A stretch of 64,000 nt of DNA, from NCBI RefSeq assembly GCF_023101765.2, contig NC_064239.1, forward strand, positions 5,070,001 through 5,134,000. Reading direction: 5' to 3'. Every line of letters starts with the position of its first letter. The stretch's first letter is position 1. Shown in pieces: positions 44,029-54,309 of this stretch. The DNA comes from Spodoptera frugiperda. Its lineage: Eukaryota > Arthropoda > Insecta > Lepidoptera > Noctuidae. The position numbers and the translations under genes are program-made. The notes under the pieces were generated by a model. That model was not told the origin of the DNA. It ran no database searches and was given only the letters and a program-made list of their open reading frames with translations.

Positions 44029-44551
44029 CTGAAATGGAAAAGTGATTAATAGCGTACGTAGAAATAATTAAAAACTAAAATAAATATAATAAATACCTAA
44101 CTATTATAACTAGTTCTCAACTAACGTGTTAAGTACTTCATCATCAGATCCCTAATGACAATCACATCCCATCTAAGTGTAATTCCACATCAATACAAAC
44201 AATTCAAGCTAAAACACGGAGTCATACAGTAATGAACCCGTGTATGAGTAATCGAGGAATTCCCTCCACTGTCTCTCGGCTCCATCATTAGATCGACTCC
44301 AAACTTTTATAAAATGGTAGTGCTTTTAAATATTTAATACAAAAAATACCAAAAGCACCCGACCTGGTGGAACTGGGATCAATTCGAAGATAATAAATGA
44401 CCTTTCCAATAAAAAAAATAACACTGTTCTATCCACAAACGCCGAAGTAGTAGCGTAACTTATAAACAAAAAAAAAAACATACAGTCGAATAGAGAACCT
44501 CCTCCTTTTTGAAGAAGTCGGTTAAAAATAAGGTTAGGTACCTAACTAAAG

Positions 44552-44627
44552 TTAATTTACTGCCGTACCCAGAATCATTTATCAGTTTAAGTAGTCATTA
44601 AATGTCTCTGAGTGCGGCAGTTAGTGG
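44552..44627. repeat. MITE family M2, copy 4, internally deleted
   Basis: TTACTGCCGTACCCAGAATC and TTTAAGTAGTCATTAAATG, then CTCTGAGTGCGGCAGTTAG. Confidence 0.55.
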
Positions 44628-44639
44628 AACTTATTTTTT

Positions 44640-45490
44640 TTTATCCTAATCAGTAGATAATAATCTACGCACTTACCCACTTATGAAAATTGATGAGTGA
44701 AAGTTTGGGACCTGCGTCAATCTAATATTAAATAAATTATCTAGCGTTTAATCAAGCACTGCTATAGTAATATTTACTTCTATTTGAATCGATTACGTTA
44801 CGCGCTTCCCAACTTGAAATTAAAACAAAACGAACCAAAGCACATTCCTACAATTTAAACCTTTCTCAAAAGGCGGGACTTAATATTGTAGGGTCAAAAT
44901 ACCCATGAATACAAACAAGTTTTGGTGTGACACAATATTAGAATGAAATGAGGAAAATAATGCTCAACTCACTCAAATATGTCTTACGTAACAATTGTTT
45001 TATGCGCAGCCGATAAAGAATAAGTCTAGGTTAACTAAAAGTAACAGTTTACTCATGTAAATTAATGGAAAAAAGTTCTACTAGTTTCGAATTGTAAAGG
45101 GATTCTACATCATTAGCAGCGTGCACAGACGCGACGTCGCGCAGCCCTCACAGTTTACTATTTTTAGTTAATTTAGTACCAATGTGTCACTATAGTTATA
45201 AAAAAAATAAGCCTAGGGTTTAAGGAGCACATAAGTACTGACCTGGTTAAATTTTTCTAGCTGTAGCACGAAGTCTAGAATTTCCTGTCAGGCAAAATAA
45301 GTCAATACTATGTTAAGTTTATTTACCTACTACACCCGAATTAAAACTGGCGCAAAATGTGCGAATCTAGTTGGTTTACCTAATAGATTTTTGAAGCACC
45401 TGGGTACTTATTGGGTGACCTTTTAGCAAATAAAGTGTGATAGGTATTTAGGTATAGTAAGTATTTAATAGATGATAGGTACTAATATTA
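44640..45490. other. Spacer
   Basis: AT-rich; no gene or element recognised. Confidence 0.5.
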
Positions 45491-45499
45491 TTATAAAAG

Positions 45500-45646
45500 T
45501 GAATATAATAAAAAATATAATAAATGCGATGTTTGTTCGTCAATCACGCTGAAACTACTGAAAAGATTTTGATGAAATTTGGTATACAGACAGGGTATGA
45601 GCTGACTTAACTGATAGAATATTTTAACCCCAAGGGAACGCGGGCT
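45500..45646 (+). repeat. Dispersed repeat that served as LINE target
   Basis: The CACGCTGAAACTACTGAAAA, ATGAAATTTGGTATACAGAC and GGGAACGCGGGC blocks form a common arthropod repeat. It resumes at 46462 after the LINE. Confidence 0.55.
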
Positions 45647-46461
45647 GTGTCGCCGGGGCGAAACTCCACTGCCGCGCCAGATCAGTGCGTGGCGGGACGA
45701 GCTCCGGCGCGATCTCATGGCGGAATAGCAGCAACGACTGTCGCAACCGAGGGCTGGGCTCGCTGTCATCGCAGCGGTAAGTCCCCTCTTTGAGGAGTGG
45801 CTAGTGAGGCGCCACGGCGTCCTCACCTACCGCCTGACGCAGGTGCTTACCGGACATGGGAGTTTCGGTAGGTTCCTGTTCCTTATTGGGCGGGAGGAAA
45901 CGCCCGGGTGTCATCACTGTGAGGACCGCCCGGAGGACACGGTAGAACATAAGGTGGCGGTGTGCCCTGCGTGGGCAGAGCACCGCCAAGTCCTCAGGGA
46001 TGTGGTCGGTGACGGCGAGCTCTCGCGCCCGGCACTGGTTCAGGCCATGGTGCTGAGCGAGAGGGACTGGGATGCCGTCTCCTCCTTCTGCGATGCAGTC
46101 ATGCTAGCTAAGGATGAGGCGGGGCGCGTGAGAGATCAAACCTCCTCACGCCCCAGCCGTCGCGAGAGACACTCCGGGCGTCGGGGATCGCGGGACGATC
46201 TCCGGCCACCGTAAGTGCGGGCCTGCGGACGGCGAGCAAGGGTAGCTCGCCGCTCAAAGAGCCATCAGACCACCACAGATGGGGCCCAGCAGGGCTGATG
46301 CCTGATCCGGAGCTGCGGACTACCTAGCGGGTTTACCGGGGCTCCGGCTCGAAAAGCAGGAGAAGGAACGGGGTGGTTTTTAGTCAGTAAGAGTCTGACA
46401 CTCCCTCTCGCCTCGCCCAAGGCGAGAAAAGTCATTGGATGATTTTCTCCCCTCAAAAAAA
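45647..46461 (+). mobile_element. R1-like LINE (R1a), 5'-truncated, with 14-bp target duplication
   Basis: AGGGAACGCGGGCT occurs at 45633-45646 and again at 46462-46475, directly after the A-tail. The element carries the C-terminal end of ORF2 and a 3' UTR whose blocks equal the dispersed R1a tails listed elsewhere. It therefore defines the parent family of at least nine fragments in this window. Confidence 0.88.
45804..46214 (+). pseudogene. R1a ORF2 C-terminus, 136 codons
   Basis: Reads TYRLTQVLTGHGSFGRFLF, then the zinc-knuckle-like CHHCEDRPEDTVEHKVAVCP (CxxC, then H and C), typical of the region after the RT domain in R1-clade elements. It ends at DDLRPP with the stop in CACCGTAAG. The RT itself is missing through 5' truncation. 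Confidence 0.8.
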
Positions 46462-46475
46462 AGGGAACGCGGGCT

Positions 46476-46985
46476 AAGCTAGTTGTTTACAAACAAACAC
46501 TGGTTTATTGACCTTTAAAAATGAGATCACCTTTATTAGGTCTGTTGTAAGTACTAGATACCTATTTGAATGGTATGTACCTAGTTATAAGTAGATAAGT
46601 AAGAATGTAGGTATCTACATGCTTGCTTTTATACGGGTTTTCTACAACTATACCTACCTACTTATCCTGATACCTAAGTATTCATACTTCATTTCTAGAA
46701 CAAACAACAAACCGTTTTACTTTATTCCCATTTGCCGAATAAAATTTTGTTTTAAAGGCAAGTAAAACCTCAGGAAAATCTTGTTAACTATATTAATATG
46801 AATACCAAGTCATTGGCCTTTCGTAACACTTATTATTATCATCTAACATTTAACCAATCGGTAGAAATAACTGCGTACCTAAATAACGACAGCTGTGTCC
46901 GATATTCGCTATTTCTGTGTGTACTGAGATGCCTACTTATTTACATACATTGTAGACGACTGTGCCAATTCTCTGCTTTAATAAC
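46476..46985. other. Spacer
   Basis: AT-rich with TACCTA-type simple repeats. Nothing supported. Confidence 0.5.
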
Positions 46986-47069
46986 ATTTTCAACTTTTTT
47001 TTTACGTAAACGAGCAGACGTATCATCTGATCACTCCCTTTTCTATGCATCTGATGGTAAGCAATCACC
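46986..47069 (-). mobile_element. SINE-A, tail half of a split copy
   Basis: TTTACGTAAACGAGCAGACG and GCATCTGATGGTAAGCAATC. It continues at 51878 with CAATCGCCGCCGCTCATGGA, on the other side of the hAT-ended insertion. Confidence 0.75.
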
Positions 47070-47431
47070 CAGCCCCGGATCTACATTTTTTTTCACCCGG
47101 GGCAAAATTTGAGAAATGCCGCCCCCACCTCCTTTTTTTTTTTTCCTTTTTTTTTTTCATTAGGATTTTGTCCTGTGTCGTGGGTGCGTTTACAAACATA
47201 CAAGTTCACATGCACATGACACACAGACCCGAAACAACAATTTGTGGATCACACAGCCCCGGATCTACATTTTCTTTTTTGCCGGGGCAAAATTTGAAAA
47301 ATGCCGCCCCACCTACTTATGTTTATTTTCACCTTTATCACCCATATAATTGTAAGTCTATAACTTCTATGACTTCTACGAATGAACTCCATACTTCAGA
47401 TTCATCCTGGGTCATTGTATTCTAGAACAAT

Positions 47432-50349
47432 CTATCCGATTTTAAATTTCGAATTTGAGGGCCTACAAAAGTTCTTCTTTAAGTTGAGCTTAAGAAAGTG
47501 CAGGAAATTTGTCGCATATGTATTAGCAGTCACCTTGTTTATTTTAAGCTTTGACAAAACTGCTACATCAATCCTAACTTTATGTGAAGGGGAGGTGAAA
47601 GAACTGACTTTGGGTTGGTGCACATTTTTTTGTCCCAGTACAAGTCTTTCTCTGAAAGGCCATTCTTTCTTAATGTAATGTAAATTTCGTGCTCGACTGT
47701 CCCACTCGCACAAAAATCATGGATACTTTGTAAATCCAGACTGCTGACCCAAAAGCATAGATATTATTTTGAGGTCTCCACAGAGTTGCCAACAATATTC
47801 GCTATACTTTGAATTCGACGTATTCCTCTCGGGAGGTGATAATACAACTAATTTCCTACAAAAATAGCCCTGAGGTCCTTAGGCGAAAAGTGGCTAGTTT
47901 CTGAGATATTCAACATTTTTGGTTTTGGTAAAAATATCCCGAATTGATTACAAAAACATCAATAAATAAAAAAATACTGGTTGGATTTTAGTTATTTTAG
48001 TTTTAATCAGTTGCCAATACATCAGTTATTATTTATAAATACTAATCATGGCACAAATATCATTCGTTTTAAAATAGCAAGTAATTTCCTATCAAATTTT
48101 GTTTTGTGTCACTAATTTGGTCGATAGAAAACTGGATTTATTTAAAAAAATATATATGACACTAAGCGTACAAACTATTAGAAAAACTTTCTTGGTTTAG
48201 TATCTACCCAGAAACATAAAATTATTTACAACATTCTCAAAGATAAATGAATTAATTGATGATAAGTAGAGTGTAAAGAGAAAAGGGCAATTTCAAAAAC
48301 ATCTTTATTTGCAAAAAAAATTTCAAAGTAACCTTCCCTACGACGAATACATGCCCAAACACGCTTCTTTATCTCTATGACGGTCACTCTTGGACTGAAT
48401 ATGCGTCTAATTTCGTCATTATCTTCAAATATGTTTTGGAGAAGAATTTCGATACACGGCCTATTCCATCCGTATAAACAAGAGACTTTATGTAAAAATC
48501 AACCGGCGTTAGGTTCTGGTCATTGTGCATGCCATGTAGTCATGTAGTGGGACCGCCCTGTCAATCCAACGCCTGAAAACGATGTATCCAACCACTGACG
48601 CACAGTAGTTCGATAGAGCACTAAACAATCGTCGTGTTCGAATAAACTCATAATCTTGTTTCTAAATTCATATTTAAAACAATGATCCTAGCTCATTCCT
48701 TAAAAATTAATTTTAATTCTCACCATTTAAATTATTGGGTAAAAAGTAGAGCCCAATCAAGTCATTATAAATGATACCTATCCAAACATTTGAATCAAAA
48801 CCGTATCCGTGGACCTGTTGGTTTTGCTTTTTTAGATTTCGTTGACTGTTTTGGGGCTAATAATGGATATTGTGATAGTTTGATCAGAGCACTATCGATC
48901 TACTGTGCGGCAATGGTAGGATATTTCGGTTCCCACGTATATATTGACAGGGCGGTCCCACTACATGACTACATGGCATGCACAGTGACCAGAACCTAAC
49001 GCCGGTTGATTTTTACATAAAGTCCCTTGTTTATACAGACGGAATAGGCCGTGTATCGAAATTCTTCTCCAAAACGTATTTGAAGATAATGACGAAATTA
49101 GACGCATATTCGGTCCAAGAGTGACCGTCATAGAGATAAAGAAGCGTGTTCGTCCATGTATTCGTCGTAGGGAAGGTTACTTTGAACATTTTTTTGCAAA
49201 TAAAGATGTTTTTGAAATTACCCTTTTCTCTTTACACTCGACTTATCACCAATAAATTCATTTATTTTTGAAAATGTTGTCAACAATTTTATGTTTCTGG
49301 ATAGCTAATAAACCAAGAAAGTTTTTCTAATAGTTTGTATGCTTAGAGTCATATATTTTTTTTGAAATAAATCCAGTTTTCTATCGACCAAATTAGTGAC
49401 ACAAAACAAAATTTGATAGGAAATTACTTGCTATTTTAAAACGAATGATATTTGTGCCATGATTAGTATTTATAAATAATAACTGATGTATTGGCAACTG
49501 ATTAATACTAAAATCCAACCAGTATTTTTTTATTTATTGATGTTTTTGTAATCAATTCGGGATTTGTTTACCAAAACCAAAAATGTTGAATATCTCAGAA
49601 ACTAGCCACTTTCCGCCCAAGGACCTCAGGGCTAATTTTGTAGGAAATTAGTTGTATTATCACCTCCCGAGAGGAATACGTCGAATTCAAAGTCACCCTG
49701 TATACTTAATTTAATTTAGCAAGACTCTCGTTCGTTTCTTTGAGACAGGCACCGAACCATAGGTATTACCATTGTACAACAAGACACCCTTCAGACTTCT
49801 CTTAGAAGAATCAATAAATAACCTCCATGATGTGGAATCTTAATTATCAGCTCCCAGTTTCATGACTACTTCAGGAATATTATTACAAAACACCAGTGAA
49901 CCCTCTTGAGAGAAATATTTCGCGAACTCTTTTTCACGATGCCTGTACCACGAAAATGTGGTTCTTGGAGCCAATAGATTTTTGTCTTTCAGTCGTGATC
50001 CTAGGATTTGTGCAGCATCCTTTGATAGACCCAAATCTCTCACTAAGTCATTTAAATCATCCTGGATAAACTGTTGAGGTGAACCTATATCAGGATTGAA
50101 TTCATCTTCAACGGTTCTTCCGTTTGAACTTTCATCTGATGATTGCTGTTGGATGGTGGAAAGAAAAGGTGGAGGAATCGAAATTCCTGGTCCATGAGGT
50201 ACAGGTCGTTTAGCAGACGGTAAATTAGGATACTGAATTGTATGTTTGTTTTTCGAATGGACACCCTTTACATCACAAGAGCAAAAGTAACAATCGACAA
50301 GTGCTAAATAGTAAACATACAAACTACTCACGTTTTTAAAACAAAACAC
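47432..50349 (-). pseudogene. Broken element ORF split by the fold-back
   Basis: The 5' part (50349-49750) reads VHSKNKHTIQYPNLPSAKRP, KNLLAPRTTFSWYRHREKEF, a TAA after KLGADN, then WRLFIDSSKRSLKGVLLYNG in the same frame. The 3' part (about 47790-47432) reads WQLCGDLKIISMLLGQQSG, a TGA after KYP, then FLCEWDSRARNLHYIKKEWP. I recognise this as an unclassified mobile-element-associated protein family widespread in arthropods and cnidarians, but I cannot name its superfamily. It is dead here: two stops and a 1.9 kb insertion. Confidence 0.65.
47805..49704. mobile_element. Fold-back element with 0.8 kb inverted arms, mariner-like
   Basis: Left arm about 47807-48624 and right arm about 48888-49694 are inverted copies, with a loop of roughly 260 bp. 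The right arm keeps transposase C-terminal code: LTPVDFYIKSLVYTD, then after frame changes RVRPCIRRREGYFEHFF, which fit Tc1/mariner-superfamily transposases. The right terminus is CACCCTGTA followed by TA; the left end lacks the matching bases. It lies inside the broken ORF of the hAT-ended element. Confidence 0.7.
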
Positions 50350-50485
50350 TGTCGTGGAGACAAATCGACGAGGAAGTTTTCGAACATAGCTTCATCTCAC
50401 GGTAATCAAACGCGTGCTGCCCCGATCTGCGATTCCTGCAGGCGAGCAAGAGCCGGGCGCGTATTTCTAATCGACTTTATGTACT

Positions 50486-51628
50486 TTTTTTTCTTTTTTG
50501 ATGTCGGGGGGAAACCTTCAAAAGGCGCCTAGCTTTTTGGGGAGAAAGACTAGGGAGTGCGGGATTACCTCACTAAAACCACCCCGGTGGCCACCTTCAG
50601 CACCGATAAGGGGCACCGAGACCTCTAACTAGACCTGCTCCGGAGCCCCTATGGTGCAACGCCTGTTACGGCACATCCCTAGGGAGACATGTACCTCCCA
50701 TTAGCCTCGTTGTGCAAGTTGCACGTGACCACTGTGCCACCGTCTTCCCTAAGGTCGCTAGATGGGCGTCTAGAGTCCCCACTCTAGGTACCCGCGACCC
50801 CAAAGGTCTACCTGCAGTTGACGCAGGCGGGATTAGGCGTCAAGACTGTTGCCACCTCGACGCCTTCTATGAGCAGGATCGGCCCTCTCACGATCCCGCT
50901 CAGCAGCCTCCTTTTGGGACATTACAGTCTCACAAAAGGAGGCCACCTCCTCCAGTTTTCTGTATCTGCCAGCATAGCCTCTACTACTGCTGGCAGAGAC
51001 AGGTCTCGCCCGATCTTGGTAACCAGGACCCGCCGCTCCGAGACCCACGCCGGACACTCTTCGAGCATGTGCTGTGCGGAATCCAGGTTACCTCCGCAGT
51101 GGTGGCAATTTGCCGTGGTCTCTCGCCCAATCTTGTTCAGGTACTCACCGAAGCAGCCATGTCCGGTCAGTACCTGAGTGAGCCTGAAGGAGACGCGCTC
51201 CTCTCTTTTCAGCCAGGCTTCGAAATGCGGCAAAATGGCTTCGACAACGCGCTTGCGTGAGATCTCTGGCTGTTGTAGCCGCTCACGCCACCGCTCGAGC
51301 GCGTGTCGCCTTTCTTGCCGCCTCAGCCTAACGAACGCCGCTCCTGGCACTCTACCACTGCCGTTTTGACGGACGGAACGGATTTGGTCGTAGACCTTCG
51401 CGTCCATATCCGCCAGGATATCCAACGGCGGAAAGCGAGCCAGGAGAGTTGCCGCCTCAAAGGACACCGTTCGGTATCCTCGTGCGTTACGGATGGCCAT
51501 TTTCCGCTGCAGACGATAGATTTTCGTTCTGCAACGTCAGACGCCTGACAGTCGAGCTGACCAAACAGGCGCCCCGTAAAGGACCATCCATCGCACGACA
51601 CCCGCGTAGAGGCGGCGAACTTCTTCTC
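50486..51628 (-). mobile_element. R1-like LINE, second family (R1b), 5'-truncated
   Basis: Flanked by TTATGTACT at 50477-50485 and 51629-51637. The A-rich tail is seen as TTTTTTTTCTTTTTT on the plus strand. The 3' UTR has CCACCCCGGTGGCCACC and TGCAACGCCTGTTACGGCAC blocks that recur at 58840-59205. Confidence 0.82.
50833..51601 (-). pseudogene. R1b ORF2 C-terminus with frameshift
   Basis: The main frame 50922-51500 reads ATLLARFPPLDILADMDAKV, then SFRLTQVLTGHGCFGEYLNK and CHHCGGNLDSAQHMLEECPA. Another frame on each side (50833-51057 and 51323-51601) continues the protein, so at least two frameshifts are present. The zinc-knuckle-like motif matches the R1a one. Confidence 0.75.
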
Positions 51629-51877
51629 TTATGTACTATGCCTACGCACTTAGCGAATAATAAAATGTTCGGGCAGCACGTCTCACTCCGCGCTCAGGGT
51701 ATCGGTCAAGTTGATATGGCCATGAAATTCCTGTACTTGTAGGTACTATATTTATTCCGTGGTCAAAATTAAATAAATGATTTTGTTGTCCACTGGTCCG
51801 TGAAGTGTGAATTTTGCCGCCCCCTAAATTTGCCGCCCGGGGCATGGGCCCCGGCTTGCCCCCTAGATCCGGGGCTG

Positions 51878-52035
51878 CAATCGCCGCCGCTCATGGACAC
51901 TTGAAATACCAGAGGCGTTACAAGTGCGTTACCGGCATTTTGGGGGTTAGGAATTTAAGGGTTGTTGGGAAATCGGGGATTGGGAAGGGGGGAATCGGGC
52001 CTCCTGTAACCTCACTCACACAACGAAACACAACT
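51878..52035 (-). mobile_element. SINE-A, head half of the split copy
   Basis: Continues from 47069 with CACTTGAAATACCAGAGGCG, TTTGGGGGTTAGGAATTTAA and CTCACACAACGAAACACAAC. Confidence 0.75.
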
Positions 52036-53040
52036 TTATTCTTTTCGTCAAAAAGTTGATTGTCAGGTTTACCTATTAGACAGAATTGCTGCAAGTGGCA
52101 AAAGTCCTTCCTGTCGCCCCTTAGCCAGCTCTACGTAACGGTGGTGACATAGATTTTTTTAAAACATTGCCCCACTGTAGTGTGTCGTGGGTGCATTTAC
52201 AAACATACAACAACAATCTGTGAATCACACAAAGAGTTGTTCCGAGCGGAAATCGAATCTGCAACACGTTGCACGGCCACCACGCCAACCGTGCGAATCG
52301 GTCGGCGATATACATTTAAATAGGTACTACTCTGCTATTACCACACGACATATAATACTACATACAAAGATATTCTTTTCACGTGCAATAAATCGGTGCA
52401 GTTATTTATGTAATTTTTACGTTACTTACGTTTTAATAAGTAACGTTACATAATTTTAATAACTAGTTAACTAAGTTCCTATTATTTATTTTCAAATGAG
52501 TAAAGCAGGAGATTATAAATAATTTAATTATAATTTTTCTACTTTGCACTGCTTTACAGCTAAGAAAAAAAATGAGTTTTTCCGTTCGGGCCATGACGTT
52601 CATTGGTGACCGAGGCACAATATTTCAGTATAACAGAACTAGTGTGAAACAAAACATATAATATTTTTTAAACATAATTTATTTATTTATTTCAACTCTT
52701 ACAGGTAAATTATATAAAATAATGCGTTAGTGAGGCCCTTCATAAAATATTTACCTTTACATAAGAACAAACTTAAACCCTTTGCTAACTTAAACACAAC
52801 AATACACTCAACAAATTTGGCAAAACCTATTGATTTTCGTAGTTACGATTTGGATAGACCTCGTACCGGTCACCGTTGACTGGGATGGCAAGGAACGTGT
52901 TACTTTAGGGCATTTATTTATATAAAAAGCTTTATGCACAAATACATCGGTGGACATAATGCCATTGGCATTTTCTGAGGTATTATTTAGGTATCTATTT
53001 AACGTGCCGAGACGCGTAATTTTCCCAGCACTAGTATCTA
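52036..53040. other. Spacer with a SINE-like fragment
   Basis: Positions 52180-52300 carry GTGTCGTGGGTGCATTTACAA and a tRNA-like block CGGAAATCGAATCTGCAAC; the first block recurs at 47176-47200. The rest is AT-rich with no gene. Confidence 0.5.
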
Positions 53041-53044
53041 CTTA

Positions 53045-53185
53045 TGCATAGGTGCCATATGTGGAATAAAATTAAAAATTATTCCACAAATGGCACCCAC
53101 GAAAAATACCTATGGGTGCCCAATGTGGAACATCTCCGGTGCCATTTAAACGGGTGCCCAGTGTGGAATACCTCCATTTTCTGCC
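53045..53185. repeat. Inverted and direct repeats of a GGTGCC..TGTGGAA motif
   Basis: GGTGCCATATGTGGAATAA is inverted as TTATTCCACAAATGGCACC. It is followed by direct variants GGTGCCCAATGTGGAAC and GGTGCCCAGTGTGGAATAC. No known element matched by eye. Confidence 0.6.
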
Positions 53186-53619
53186 TGACTAACAAACCTA
53201 CGGCTATTTCCATTTTTACACTTATGTATCTCGTTCTGCACTAAAGATTCCAATAATAACTGGGTTCCCAATTATTTGTCAACTAAGCCTGGATTTGAGT
53301 TCCGAACTCGAGACCTCATACTCATCTGTCTCATTTAAAACAACTCAACTTAAGTAATTCCGACAGTCATCATTTCCTTTCTAATTACTTACGAAACCTC
53401 ATTATTTCTCCTTTATGATATAAACGAATTAATTCAGATAGATTAGTCTAGACTTCAGACGGAGAATAGCAATTAATAATAATTAGCAATTAAATTAAAG
53501 GTGGTTTGAATTCGTTCCTTTACTGTCTGTGATACGCTTTCTTACATCAGCTGGTAGATGACTAGGCTACACTATATAAATTGATGAATTTTGTTATAGG
53601 TATGGTATTTCTAATTAAA

Positions 53620-53770
53620 TAAAAATAAGTCGGGTTTTCCTGACGCTATAACTCCAGAACGCACGAACCGATTTGCATTCGTTATAAAGGTTTATAGCAA
53701 AGAAAATTCAGGAAAAAATTCAATTCAAGAGAAAAGCAGGAAAACAGGGAAAATAATTGGTTTGCTAGCT
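53620..53770 (+). repeat. Dispersed repeat, partner of 13915-14080
   Basis: GACGCTATAACTCCAGAACG, CACGAACC and an A-rich run with CAAGAGAAA occur in both places in the same order. Confidence 0.6.
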
Positions 53771-54040
53771 ATACAATAACAACCAGTTGAAAAGCTGTAT
53801 TAAATTTCATAATCTGTGTGTTCTGAGCGCGCCTCAAAGAACCACAAGACCACCACAAATCCCCATTAGTGTCCACTAGAGCCAATACCCAGCCGAATGG
53901 CACAGTGAAACATGGCAGTGAGAGCTACCAAACAGAATTAATCTGAGCTGAACTGGACGTGAGTGAGAATAAATACTCGTATTCTATAAATTCGGATAGT
54001 TTCACTTATTGGCACTATAAGTAAACCGGTGAATATGCAT
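53771..54040. other. Spacer
   Basis: A weak R1a-like block near 53840-53900 (AACCACAAGACCACCACAAA). No gene. Confidence 0.4.
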
Positions 54041-54043
54041 ATA

Positions 54044-54305
54044 TGGAACTTCACGCCTTTTATCCCCGAAGGGGTAGGCAGACATGGACATTATGGCGCG
54101 TAATGCCGCTACATAATGTACATCCACTTGTCATTGTCACTATTGGTGTTATACCTAATTGTAATATTGTTTGTAATGTATGTATAGTATTTATAAATTC
54201 TAATGTATTAGTTTATAGTATTTGATATGGGCCTATGAAGCCTGAAATAAATGAATATAAATAAAAAATAAATATGAGTTCCACGTAACAGGGGGTGAAC
54301 CTATA
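54044..54305 (-). mobile_element. tRNA-derived SINE tail interrupted by an insertion
   Basis: Antisense SINE with CACGCCTTTTATCCCCGAAG and GGCGCGTAATGCCGCTACAT. Positions about 54150-54270 hold a separate block ending CTGAAATAAATGAATATAAA, which looks like a retrotransposed 3' end. The SINE resumes at AGTTCCACGTAACAGGGGG. Confidence 0.6.
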
Positions 54306-54309
54306 AATT

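Larger units (their letters stand above)
47070..51877. mobile_element. hAT-ended composite element, 4.8 kb, inserted in a SINE
   Basis: Terminal inverted repeats CAGCCCCGGATCTA at 47070 and TAGATCCGGGGCTG ending at 51877. The 8-bp duplication is CAATCACC (47062-47069) and CAATCGCC (51878-51885), one mismatch. Subterminal GGGGCAAAATTTGA and GCCGCCCC motifs occur at both sides, and a second copy of the left end begins at 47256. The interior contains a broken ORF, a fold-back element and an R1-like LINE. Removing the two insertions leaves about 1.8 kb. Confidence 0.75.

Noticed and set aside
48790..48999. 69-codon ORF in the fold-back
   Set aside because: It crosses the loop and arm and has only fragments of transposase code in other frames.
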